A stretch of DNA of 64,000 bases, taken from assembly GCA_036873135.1 (NCBI GenBank), contig JAPTYO010000009.1:25937756-26001755 (forward strand), given 5' to 3'. The DNA comes from Clarkia xantiana subsp. parviflora. Lineage: Eukaryota > Streptophyta > Magnoliopsida > Myrtales > Onagraceae. Positions 22,128-32,012 of this stretch are shown one piece after another (the first letter of the stretch is position 1; the number at the start of each line of letters is the position of its first letter). A program made the translations under genes and the position numbers. The notes beneath the pieces were generated by a model that saw nothing but the letters and a program-made list of their open reading frames with translations, did no database searches and was not told where the DNA came from.

Positions 22128-22559
22128 GTGATGGGGATAGAAGGAGTAAAGACTCGTTGATTCAAGGGGAATGCCGAGAATTTGTTGGATAGAGGCGCAA
22201 GAATTCGTTGATTCGTAAGAATACCGAAGAATTGAAGCAGGGTTGAGGAAAACCTCGATTTTTTTTCATATAAATTCAACTGAATGTAAATGAAGGCTAA
22301 ACATATCTTAAATACTTAAAAAAAAAAATACTAGACCTATGTCTTAATCCAAAAGTTGCAAACAGACCCTAACAAAACTGATAAATTACAAAAAAGACCC
22401 GAAGAAACATAAAACTACAATTTTGTCCCCCTAAACGAAAGAATTTGGCAGAAAAACGTCAAACTCTATAAATACTATGGGTCTTGCTTAGATCGCCGTT
22501 TCTGCATGAAATAATGTAGTCGCACCCCAAAATCCGACAATTCAAGATCTCCCACATCA
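22128..22559 (-). repeat. LTR copy 2
   Basis: It is homologous to the other copies, but its PBS-side end is rearranged. The expected end, TGATGCAGC plus the PBS, is replaced by a duplicate of the LTR-internal phrase AATTTGTTGGATAGAGGC. Confidence 0.8.
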
Positions 22560-22958
22560 TTCTTTCCGGGCAAGAGAAGATTCGCCCTCGGATCTTGCAC
22601 AAGGAAGACCAGTAATAGGAAGCAGGAAGAATAACACACTCAGCCACAACATCATAAAAAATTAACGTGAAGCGGTGTTCGAGTGTGGCATGGGTGTCAA
22701 CGTTGGAGTTGATTTTTCTTGTGGCATGTACCCGCAATCGGAGGTCAAGATGCATTCGATTTCGCTCCTGGCGGTCAGGGAGATGATGAATTCAAGATCA
22801 TGGAAGGTGGGGTGATGTTCGATCATCGCTGCAACGTCTTCATCTTCAACGTACTCATCATAAATTGGATTATCAAGAACAACTGCAGTTCTGGTATGAT
22901 CTGGTGCCAGCCAATCAAGGAACGGCATCGTGTAGAATCTTCGGCCCTGATACCAATC
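22560..22958 (-). other. internal segment 2 of the six-LTR element
   Basis: On the minus strand it runs PBS (TGGTATCAGGGCC, one mismatch), a short frame beginning MPFLDWLAPDHTRTAVVLDN, and a gypsy-like pol tail and purine tract. No functional protein is recognised. Confidence 0.7.
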
Positions 22959-23397
22959 AGATGCAGCGTGATGGGGATAGAAGGAACAAAGACTCGTTGA
23001 TTCTAGGGGAATGCCGAGAATTTGTTGGATAGAGGCACAAGAATTCGTTGATTCGTAAGAATACCGAAGAATTGACGTAGGTTTGACGAAAACCTCGATT
23101 TTTTTTCATATAAATTCAACTGAATAGAAATGAAGGCTAAACATATCTTAAATACTGAAAACAAAAATCCTAGACCTAGGTCAAAATCCAAAAGTTGCAA
23201 ACAGACCCTAACAAAACCGATAAATTACAAAAAGACCCGAAGAAACATAAAACTACAATTTTGACCCCCTAAACGAAAGAATTTGGCCGAAAAATGTCAA
23301 ACTCCATAAATAATATGGGTCTTGCTCAGATCGCCGTTTCTGCATGAAATAATGTACTCGCACGCCAAAATCCGACAGTTCAAGATCTCCCACATCA
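22959..23397 (-). repeat. LTR copy 3
   Basis: About 439 bp. It ends AGATGCAGC on the plus-strand left side, one substitution from TGATGCAGC. Confidence 0.85.
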
Positions 23398-23796
23398 TTC
23401 TCTCCGGGGAAGAGAAGATTCGCCCTCGAATCTTGCGCAAGGAAGACCAGTAATAGGAAGCATGAAGAATAACACACTCAGCCACAACATCATAAAAAAT
23501 TTCACGTGAAGCGGTGTTCGAGTGTGGTTTGGGTGCCGACGTTGGATTTGATTTGCCTTGTGGCTCGTACCCGAAATCGGAGGTCAAAAGGCCTTCGAAT
23601 TCGCTCCTGGCGGTAGGGGAGATTATGGATTCAAATCATGGAAGGTGGGGTGATGTTCGATCATCGTTGTAACGTCTTCATCTTCAACGTACTCATCATA
23701 AATTTGATTATCAACAACAACAGCAGTTCTGGTATGATCTGGTGCCAGCCAATCAAGGAACGACCTCGCGCAGAATATTCGGCTATGATACCAATC
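23398..23796 (-). other. internal segment 3 of the six-LTR element
   Basis: It has the same layout as segment 2. A one-base loss near 23630 breaks the short frame after the EHHPTFHDL phrase. Confidence 0.7.
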
Positions 23797-24233
23797 TGAT
23801 GCAGCGTGATGGGGATAGAAGGAACAAAGACTCGTTGATTCTATGGGAATGCCGAGAATTTTTTGGATAGAGGCGCAAGAATTCGTTGATTCGTAAGAAT
23901 ACCGAAGTGACGCAGGGTTGAGGAAAATCTCGATTTTTTTCATATAAATTCAACTGAATGTAAATGACGGCTAAACATATCTTAAATACTGAAAACAAAA
24001 ATCCTAGACCTAGGTCAAAATCCGAAAGTTGCACACAGACCCTAACAAAACCGATAAATTACAAAAAAGACCCGTAGAAACATAAAACTACAATTTTAAC
24101 CCCCTATACGACGGAATTTAGCCGAAAAACTTCAAACCCCATAGGATACTATGCGTCTTGCTCAGATCGCCGTTTCTGCATGAAATAATGTACTTGCACG
24201 CCAAAATCCGACAATTCAAGATCTCCTTCATCA
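23797..24233 (-). repeat. LTR copy 4
   Basis: About 437 bp, from TGATGCAGCGTGATGG to CTCCTTCATCA on the plus strand. Confidence 0.85.
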
Positions 24234-24474
24234 TTCACTCCGGAGAAGATTTTCCTTCGAATCTTGCGCAAGGAAGGCCAGAGTAATAGAAAGCATGAAG
24301 AATAACACACTCAGCCACAACATCATAAAACTTTCATGTAAAGCGGTGTTCGACTGTGGCCTGGGTGCCGACGTTGGAGTTGATTTACCTTGTGGCTTGT
24401 ACCCGAAATCGGAGGTCAAGAGGCCTTTGAATTCGCTCCTGGCGGCCGGGGAGATGATGAATTCAGGATCATGG

Positions 24475-24991
24475 TGTAAACATATGGTGATGGGCGCCGT
24501 AAATGGAAGTTCATTAATCATTAATTTATATGTTACCTAAGACAATTGGGTAAATGTCACATTAGGACATTGGGCCAGACCCAAATCCCAATTGACATGA
24601 GAGACCCAAAATTGGGCCTCCCAATACATAGTGGCCGGCCGAAATAGTGTAGGTGGGTAAAGTGGACATTTGTCCACTTTACTCCTCCTATATATATGGG
24701 GTGTTAGGGGTTTTATTAGTGTTAATCATAATTCCTCTCTAGTGGTGATTTTAGAGAAAACCCTTCCCCCATAACCACCATACTTCGGCCGAACTCACCT
24801 CACCACCAAGGGTGTGCCAATTTGCCTTCGAGCAAACACTCCGGAGATCTGTCCATGTAAAGAATCGATTTGAGGCTTTGTTGTGGAGAATATACCGCGT
24901 AGGGCTTCCTTAACAAGAACCTCTATGGGTGCCGACCAGAGGACCTTGAACTCCCTGCTGCAGGATCTTGGGACTACGAATTACGTCTGAG
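24475..24991 (+). repeat. copia C 5' LTR, truncated
   Basis: It matches the 3' LTR from its first base to TTACGTCTGAG, where identity stops. The hairpin AAAGTGGAC-ATTT-GTCCACTTT and the TATA-rich CCTATATATATGG lie near 24659-24700. Confidence 0.88.
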
Positions 24992-25023
24992 ACATGGTCA
25001 GAACCATGATGTCGCAGGCACAA

Positions 25024-27444
25024 TTACCTATCTCCTATTGAAGTGATGCATTATTGACTGCCACTCATGTAGTAAACCTTGTCTCAACAAAGGCGGTAGA
25101 CACAACGCCATATGAGCTGTGGCATGGTAGAGAATTGGATCTCACCAGATTGCGACCTTGGGGTTGCGCTGCCTATACACAGACAACTGACATCCGTTTC
25201 GGCAAGTTGGGACCCCTAGGACTAAAGTGTATCTTTATCAGGTATTCAGAGAACTCTAAGGGTTACATATTCGTGTCAGCTCAAGAAAATGATGGCGTGG
25301 TCGAACATAGTCCAGAGACGTTACTTTCCTTGAGGACGAATTTCCGACGCTTGGTGAGATTAAAACAGATGAAGTATTAATCGAACTAGAGCAGGACAAC
25401 ATTGATGATCATGCCCCACTTACTTCGAGTGGGAGATTTGAACCAGCAACTCAAGAGAGTGACACGGTAAATGATAATGGAAACATTTTCATATATTCAG
25501 TGAGAGGACCAAACCTACCACACAAATCAATGTTGCTGGAGGGACGAATCAAGTTGAACATGATCATCATATAGCCGGACCGCTGGATCAAAATAAAATA
25601 ATACCACAACCACCGCCACTACCCATTGTTCCCAGTGGGAGTGGATCAACCAACATGGTTCCAGGTCCTAGTGATCAAGGAAATAATCTCGGAGATAGAA
25701 TCTCGAGACCAAGAGGTCGTCTAAGAAAAGTTGTAGGTGAAGGTTCAGGCACTGCTCTTATTCCCAGTGGGACTGATGCTCCGACAAGAGGCATTACTTC
25801 GAGTGGGAGATTCGTTCAGAGTTAAGATGGGATCAACGAGCCTAGACGTAGTCAAAGGCATCGAACTTTTCCTAAGAAGTATCCCATCGAGAGGGGTGAA
25901 ATCCTCATTCTAACATCTGTTGACGAACCGGTAACGGTTCAAAAAGAGTTGGAAGGACCTCAAGAGAAGGAATGGAGGAAGAGATCAACTGAATGAAAGC
26001 CAATTCGGTATGGTCTTTGGTTGATTTACCTGCTAACCGCAGGGCCATAGTGGCAAAGAGGGTTCTGAAATTGAAGATCACTGCTGATGGAAAAGCCAAG
26101 CGATACAAAGCCCGACTTGTTGCGAAAGGATATACCCAACTTCACGGAGTGGACTTTGACGAAACATACTCACCAACTGTGCGTTACACCACAGTAAGGG
26201 CCATACTAGCCTTGGTCGCAAGTCTCGATCTCGAGCTGTACCAAATGGATGTTAAGACCGCGTTCCTCCACTAAAACCTGGAGGAAGAGATCTACCTGGA
26301 GCAAATGAGGGTTTCATTACTCCTAGTAACGAACGTAAAGTTTGTAAACTCCAAAGGTACATTTACGGTCTTAAACAGTTGTCTCGGTAATGGTACCGCA
26401 TATTCCACGAGGAAATCGTAGCAAACAGATTTGTGAATCTTCACGAGGATCCGTGCGTGTATTATAAGACCTCCGGGTCTAAGTATGTCATATTAAACTT
26501 ATACGTGGACGACATACTCATTGCCGCAAACGATGTGAGTTTTATGAACAAGTCAAAGTCTTGGTTGGAATCTGTGTTCGAGATGAAAGACATGGGAGAA
26601 GCCACGTACATCTTAGGCATTAAAATTGCTAGAGATCGGGCTACCCGGAAATTATGTCTATCTCAAGAAGCTTATATCAACAAATTGTTGAAAAGGTTCA
26701 GATTACAAGATGCCAAACCTGTGGATACGTCGGTGGTGTTTAGGTGCGCACTGTCGAAACGTGACGGGACCAAGAACCTGGCAGAGCGAGAACATATGAA
26801 GGGTGCAGAGTATTTAAGCATGGTCGGTAGTCTCTTATACGCCATGCAATGCACCCGTCCAGACATCCGTTACGCCGTGGGCCTAGTAGCACGATTCCAA
26901 TCAGATCCTGGCTATCAACATTTAAAGGCTGTAAAACAAATCATTCGTCACCTGAAATGTACTGCTGACTACGCTCTGTTCTATGAGGGCAAGACGTTAT
27001 AATTGATCGGTTACAGTGACGCTGACCATGGTGGGATCGTAAGTCCACCACAGGAGATGTCTTTCTCCTTGCTAATTCCGTCATTCCATGGACCAGCAAG
27101 AAGCAAACTTGTGTCGCGCTGTCTACGATGGAATCAGAATTCATTGCTCTCTCCAAAAACGCACAGGAAGCGGTATGGCTGAAAAGGCTTTTTACTGCAC
27201 TGTCGGCTGACAAAGACGTGAGTAAACCCGTTGTGGTACACTCTGACTGTCAGGCAGCTATTGCGGCAGTTAAGAATCCAAAGTACCATAGTAGGACTAA
27301 ACACATTTATGTGAAATATTTTTATGCTAAATCTATGGTAGAAGACAATATAATCACTTTGGAATACTTGTCCACCATTAACTAAACCACTACGCAGGGA
27401 GATATTCGAAAAGCATGAAACACTGCTTAGACTGCGTAGGGTTT
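25024..27444 (+). pseudogene. copia C pol (integrase tail, RT, RNase H), broken
   Basis: The first segment (25054-25380) encodes the integrase C-terminal part (PYELWHGRELDLTRLRPWGC). RT begins at 25993 (NRRAIVAKRVLKLKITADGK, FDETYSPTVRYTTVRAI) and hits a stop after AFLH at 26272. A frame change leads to 26433-27002, with an intact LYVDDILIAA and the connection domain ending CTRPDIRYAVGLVARF. Another change precedes the RNase H segment at 27128 ([24 protein letters not shown]). At least three frame changes and several stops are visible. It is closely related to element A but keeps YVDD where A has YVDG. Confidence 0.88.
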
Positions 27445-28572
27445 AAAAGTGGCATGTATCTGTAATAACATTTTGATAATTTAAAGTTACGTTTTTAATA
27501 AACGAGAGAATTGCAATTGAGTTTATGATCCATCGACGTCATAATGTTTGATTACATCAGATTTACTGTCTATAAACTAAGTCATAGGAGGACACAATCC
27601 ACTGCGAAACTATGTCGAATGTGGGCATTACCTAGTCACACAGGTACGGTCGTCTTGCGGTGGAGGGAGGCCTCTACCAAGAAAGGCTGGCTAAGAATCA
27701 TGGGGATAAACCTAATTACGCAAGACGATTATCTAGTTTCGAAGTAACTCGACACGATCTTCGTTTTGCAAATCGCCGTGATGAACTCCGTTCGTCATTA
27801 AACCACATTCTGGGCCAGATGAGAATCTGCGATAGCATGATTGACATATCTCATTACGGTCAACTTAAAAGTTCAGGTATGTTATCGACGCGTGCTTCAT
27901 ACTGCGCGTGCCATGTTCGACCACGGGGTCACAGCTCGGTTGTGCTAGATAAGAATCCTCGTGATTCTAACGGGCGCAAACTTCTTCACCTCGAGCGTGT
28001 GATTGATCCCGGGATCCTTATGAAGAGGCACCATAAGTATCCTCACGGACTCAGAACTCATATCTAAGGTTAGGCTCAATGTTCGCTTCCCGGCGTACGA
28101 GCGTAGTGCTGAACAAAAAGGCCCAGTGACCACGTCTTTGGAAACCGGTTGGGTTTGACTAAGGATATGAGCGATGGGGATGGTCAAGTTCACCTGTAAT
28201 TCACCGACTCTTGTATTCACTAGGTGGCCACCAACCAGATATTAGTTGAAGGTTGTGAATACTTGTACGGATGCCTTGGAGATGTGTTCCTATGTGGAAA
28301 CTAGGCAAATGAAGAATTATCAGTTGACCTAAGATACAGCACGACACTATATTGTTTATGACAGGTTGATTGGAGAAAGAGAATCAACGTTCCGCGGGCG
28401 CTACAACACTCCTAACAGATGAGTAGCACGATGCCCGTCGTTTTCGACGGTCGCACGGCAAACCTCGTATGAACTATTCGGAAGCAAGGGCGAGATCGAA
28501 GGAGTGAAATGTTGGTGCAGATTTGGACGACAATACATTAACAGACACCCTCCCATTCCGGCGAGTGGAGGC
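27445..28572 (+). other. copia C 3' non-coding block
   Basis: It is homologous along its length to 1742-2865. It lacks a plausible protein and ends in GGCGAGTGGAGGC before the LTR. The short frames here are not conserved between the two copies. Confidence 0.65.
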
Positions 28573-29168
28573 TGTAAGCATATGGTGATGGGCGTCGTAA
28601 ATAGAAGCCCATTAATGTATATGTTACCTAAGACAATTGGGTAAGTGTCACATTAGGACATTGGGCCAGGCCCAAATCTCAATTGACATGAGAGGCTCAA
28701 AATTGGGCCTCCCTATACATAGTGGCCGGCCGAAATAGTGTAGGTGGGTAAAGTGAACTTTTGTCCACTTTACTCTTCCTATATGTATGGGGTGTTAGGG
28801 ATTTTATTAGGGTTAATCATAATTCCTCTTTAATGGTGATTTGAGAGAAAAACCTTCCCCCATAACCACCATACTTCGGCCGAACCCACCTCACAACCAA
28901 GGGTGTGCCAATTTGCCTTCGAGCAAACACTCCGGATATCCGTCCCTGTCAAGAATCGATCTGAGGCTTTACTGTTGAGAATATACCAAGCAGGGCTTCC
29001 TTAACAAGAACCTCTGGTGCCGACCGAAGGATCGTGAACTCCCTGTTGCAGGATCTTGGGACTACGGATTACGTCTGAGGTATGTGCGAATCTTCCGCTT
29101 CGTAATATCGATTACTAGCATGTACCATGTTTATAGTATCCGTAGTGATTACTCCCCATAATCTAACA
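28573..29168 (+). repeat. copia C 3' LTR (596 bp)
   Basis: It starts TGTAAGCATATGG and ends ATAATCTAACA, directly followed by the TSD CATGG. It serves as the reference for the truncated 5' copy. Confidence 0.9.
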
Positions 29169-29328
29169 CATGGAAGGTGGGGTGATGGTCGATCATCGCT
29201 GTAACGTCTTCATCTTCAACGTACTCATCATAAATTGGATTATCAAGAACAACAGCAGTTTTGGTATGATCTGGTGCCAGCCAATCAAGGAACGCCATCG
29301 CGCAGAATCTTCAGCTCCGATACCAATC

Positions 29329-29770
29329 TGATGCAGCGTGATGATGATATAATGAACAAAGACCCATTGATTCTAGGGGAATGCCGCGAATTTTTTGGAT
29401 AGAGGCGCAAGAATTCGTTGATTCGTAAGAATACTGAAGAATTGACGCAGGGTTGAGGAAAACCTCGATTTTTTTTTTCATATAAATTCAACTGCATGTA
29501 AATGGCGGCTAAACATATCTTAAATACTGAAAAAAAAACCCCTAGACCTAGGTCAAAATCTGAAAGTTGCAAACAGACCTTAACAAAACCGATAAATTAC
29601 AAAAAAAGACCTGAAGAAACATAAAACTACAATTTTGACCCCCTAAACGAAGAATTTGGCCGAAAACGTCAAACCCCATAGAATACTCTAGGTCTTGCTC
29701 AGATAGTCGTTTCTGCATGAAAAAATGTACTCGCACGCCAAAATCTGACAATTCAAGATCTCCCACATCA
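29329..29770 (-). repeat. LTR copy 5
   Basis: 442 bp, from TGATGCAGCGTGATG to CTCCCACATCA on the plus strand. Confidence 0.87.
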
Positions 29771-30169
29771 TTCTCTCCGGGGAATAGAAGATTCGCCATC
29801 GAATCTTGCACAAGGAAGGCCAGTAATATGAAGCATGAAGAATAACACACTCAGCCGCAACATCATAAAATTTTCACGTGAAGCAGTGTTCTAGTGTGGC
29901 CTTGGTGCCGACGTTAGAGTCGATTTTCTTTGTGGCTTGTACCCAAAATCAGAGGTCAAGAGGCCTTCTAATTTGCTCCTGGCGATCGGGGAGATGATGA
30001 ATTCAGGATCATGGAAGGTGGGGTGATGGTCGATCATCGTTGTAACATCTTCATCTTCAACGTACTCTTCATAAATTGGATTATCAAGAACAACAGCAGT
30101 TCTGGTATGATTTGGTGCCAGCCAATCAAGGAACGACATCGCGCAGAATCTTCGGCTCTGATACCTATC
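29771..30169 (-). other. internal segment 5 of the six-LTR element (5'-most)
   Basis: It follows the 5' LTR (copy 6) on the minus strand and starts with the PBS at about 30154-30166. The short frame APNHTRTAVVLDNPIYEEY and the gypsy-like tail are present. This is the most complete internal copy. Confidence 0.72.
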
Positions 30170-30611
30170 TGATGCAGCGTGATAGGGATAGAAGGAACAA
30201 AGACTCGTTGATTCTAGGGGAATGCCGAGAATTTGTTGGATAGAGGCGCAAGAATTAGTTGATTCGTAAGAATACAGAAGAATTGACGCATGGTTGAGGA
30301 AAACCTCGATTTTTTTTTCCATATAAATTCAAATGAATGTAAATGACGGCTAAACATATCTTAAATAATGAAAACAAAAACCTTAGACCTAGGTCAAAAT
30401 CCGAAAGTTGCAAACAGACCCTAACAAAACCGATAAATTACAAAAAAGAACCGAAGAAACATAAAACTACAATTTTGACCCCCTAAACGAAGGAATTTGG
30501 CCGAAAAATGTCAAACCCCATAGTTATTATGGATCTTGCTTAGATCATCGTTTCTGCATGAAATAATGTACTCGCACGCCAAAATCCTACAATTCAAGAT
30601 CTCCCACATCA
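30170..30611 (-). repeat. LTR copy 6 (terminal, 5' LTR of the array)
   Basis: 442 bp. It ends exactly at CCACATCA next to the right TSD CTTGT (30612-30616). Confidence 0.87.
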
Positions 30612-30616
30612 CTTGT

Positions 30617-31371
30617 GCACTTTTTGAGTGAAGAAATTAGACTTTTTTAACATGTCAATTCATATATAATAATTCAAATAGAAAAGTATTAACAAATAAC
30701 ATAATCTAATGGTATTGTCTTTATGATGGACATTTTTAAGTTTGAGAATACCTCATTCTCTTAGTTGTGTGATCAACATGTTTTAGTTAGATGAAAGTTC
30801 CATATTCCGTTGATTATTTTTTTTTATAGAGTTAATTGCAAGTTTGCAAATAAAAAAAAGGCCCACTATTACGTTTTAACCCATTGTTTTTGCAATTCTG
30901 TGATAACAAAATGTTTGAGCTTCTGAGTTTTCCTTCTCTTTTAAGATATTGAATTAATGCAAATCTAAAAAGTGGATCAGAAGTCATAGTTTACTATTGA
31001 ATTTTGTATTATTATTATTATTATTATTATTATTCATATTTTAACGGGTAAAAGAACTACTAGGTAAAGAGGTAATGGCAGACCATTATTTATGAATCGA
31101 CTGTAGCTTGGCATGGCATGCCATTATTTATGAAGTTATATGATAAAAATGTGTTTGAGTTTCTAAGTTTTCCTTTTCTTTTAAGATATTCAACAAACAC
31201 TGACTTATAAAGTGAATCAAAATGTGATAATTACTATCAGATTTATTGATTATGTAGCTTTCATATGTTGATTCTATTGTGTAAGATATTTAGTTTTTAT
31301 GGACTCTCTCCTCTTTTATTGACTGTTTACTGTCATATACTTATATTTCATCTTTTTTCTAATTTTAGAGG
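30617..31371 (+). other. A+T-rich DNA, possibly intron of a decayed CK2 beta gene
   Basis: Two diverged copies of a segment (TGTTTGAGYTTCTRAGTTTT then CTTTTAAGATATT) occur at about 30912 and 31152. An (ATT)n run lies at 31005-31033. It precedes a splice-acceptor-like TTCTAATTTTAG and the CK2 beta exon remnant. Confidence 0.4.
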
Positions 31372-31485
31372 AGTTAGAATCAGATGGTGAAGAATCAGAT
31401 GTGAGTGGCTCTAAAGGAGATAACACCTCATGGATATCAATGATTCTCTAGTATGTGGGGAAATGAATTCTTTTGTAAAATTATC
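31372..31485 (+). pseudogene. remnant exon of casein kinase II regulatory subunit (CK2 beta)
   Basis: After an acceptor-like TTTTAG the DNA encodes ELESDGEESDVSGSKGD followed by NTSWIS, and then, past a frame break, GNEFFC. Plant CK2 beta subunits have an acidic ESDVSGSDG stretch followed by TSWISWFC and RGNEFFCEV, so the order and spacing fit well. A frame break and a stop (near 31449) fall inside the conserved WFC part, and no downstream exon follows. I read it as a dead gene fragment. The identification rests on about 35 residues. Confidence 0.6.
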
Positions 31486-31613
31486 ACTTCATTGAACAAA
31501 TGTTCCTCTAAAGACTTTGTTAATTATCACTCTCACTATTTAGATCATTTGTTACTTCCAATATTATTACATGTTAAAATTACAGTTTAGCATTTCACCC
31601 TACGCGTAATGCA

Positions 31614-31618
<5 letters not shown>

Positions 31619-31662
<44 letters not shown>
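31619..31662. repeat. (TA)n microsatellite
   Basis: About 22 TA units lie just left of MULE-2. Confidence 0.95.
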
Positions 31663-31665
<3 letters not shown>

Positions 31666-31687
31666 TATAAAAAAGCTCAGCATTTCA

Positions 31688-32012
31688 GAATTTTTTACCT
31701 AAATGGGGATGTAATAGATTCAAAAAACCAAAATGTGAAACATTTTGGCGAAAATACCAAAATGGGGTTCGGGGCACTTTCAAAGTGCCCCGAACACTGT
31801 GCTCCGCTCTCTCAAAGAGCGGAGCCAGCTGGGAACGTGCTGTTCCCTGCTGCAAAGCAGGGAACATCACCGTTCCCTGCTGCGTCACATCGCAGCGCTC
31901 TCTCAAAGAGCGCTGCGATGTGACGCTGCTCAGGGACTTCCTGAGTCCCTGAGCAGCGTCCGGAGTTCCCAATATTGGGCAAGGCTTGCTATTTAAACAA
32001 GCCTTGCCCAAT
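31688..32012 (+). repeat. MULE-2 left TIR: string of seven perfect hairpins
   Basis: Hairpins in order (arm length): 31728-31748 (9), 31768-31794 (13, one-base centre), 31801-31825 (10), 31842-31865 (10), 31882-31926 (20), 31922-31960 (17), 31974-32012 (15). Several loops share a CAA/CTCAA core. Only the first three have counterparts of matching sequence in the right TIR. The rest are side-specific. Confidence 0.92.
31974..32012 (+). promoter_or_regulatory. transposase promoter: TATA-like loop of the innermost hairpin
   Basis: Arms ATTGGGCAAGGCTTG and CAAGCCTTGCCCAAT flank the loop CTATTTAAA. This is the first TATA-type sequence inside the TIR facing the transposase. Transcription would start within about 30 bp of the hairpin. 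Confidence 0.5.

Larger units (their letters stand above)
24475..29168 (+). mobile_element. Ty1/copia element C, internally deleted, nested in the array
   Basis: It is bounded by the 5-bp TSD CATGG (24470-24474 and 29169-29173), which interrupts the array phrase CATGGAAGGTGGGG. The element starts TGTAAACATATGGTGATGG and ends ATAATCTAACA. One deletion removed the last 80-90 bp of the 5' LTR, the PBS, gag, protease and most of integrase. The join is near 24991. The remainder is pol (25054-27444), a 3' non-coding block and a complete 3' LTR. Confidence 0.93.
15924..30611 (-). mobile_element. six-LTR tandem gypsy-derived element, with two nested insertions
   Basis: Six LTR copies of about 440 bp alternate with five internal segments of about 400 bp, giving an 838-bp period. 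The whole set is bounded by one perfect 5-bp TSD, CTTGT (15919-15923 and 30612-30616). On the minus strand each LTR runs TGATGTGGGAG...GCTGCATCA. It is followed by an initiator-Met PBS (TGGTATCAGAGCC), and each internal segment ends in a purine-rich CCGGAGAGAA before the next LTR. Internal segments carry only short frames, including a RFEGESSLPGENDVGDLEL-like phrase resembling the 3' end of gypsy pol. MULE-1 and copia C sit inside. Without them the structure is about 4.6 kb. Unequal recombination between LTRs is the likely origin. Confidence 0.85.

Noticed and set aside
21845..24034. Minus-strand frames starting MNLYEKK or MPFLDWLAP in the array
   Set aside because: They cross LTR and internal-segment borders of a non-autonomous element and are broken differently in each copy. 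They are not genes.
15924..30611. Reading the 838-bp periodicity as satellite DNA or a CRISPR-like array
   Set aside because: LTR ends, PBS and purine tracts recur in order and a single TSD bounds the set, so it is a multi-LTR retroelement.
31609..31923. Frame with a run of alternating Ile-Tyr
   Set aside because: It is a translation of a (TA)n tract continuing into the MULE-2 TIR.
31728..32012. Hairpins in MULE-2 as rho-independent-type terminators or tRNA-like genes
   Set aside because: They lie within mirrored element ends, lack U runs or tRNA boxes, and this is plant nuclear DNA.
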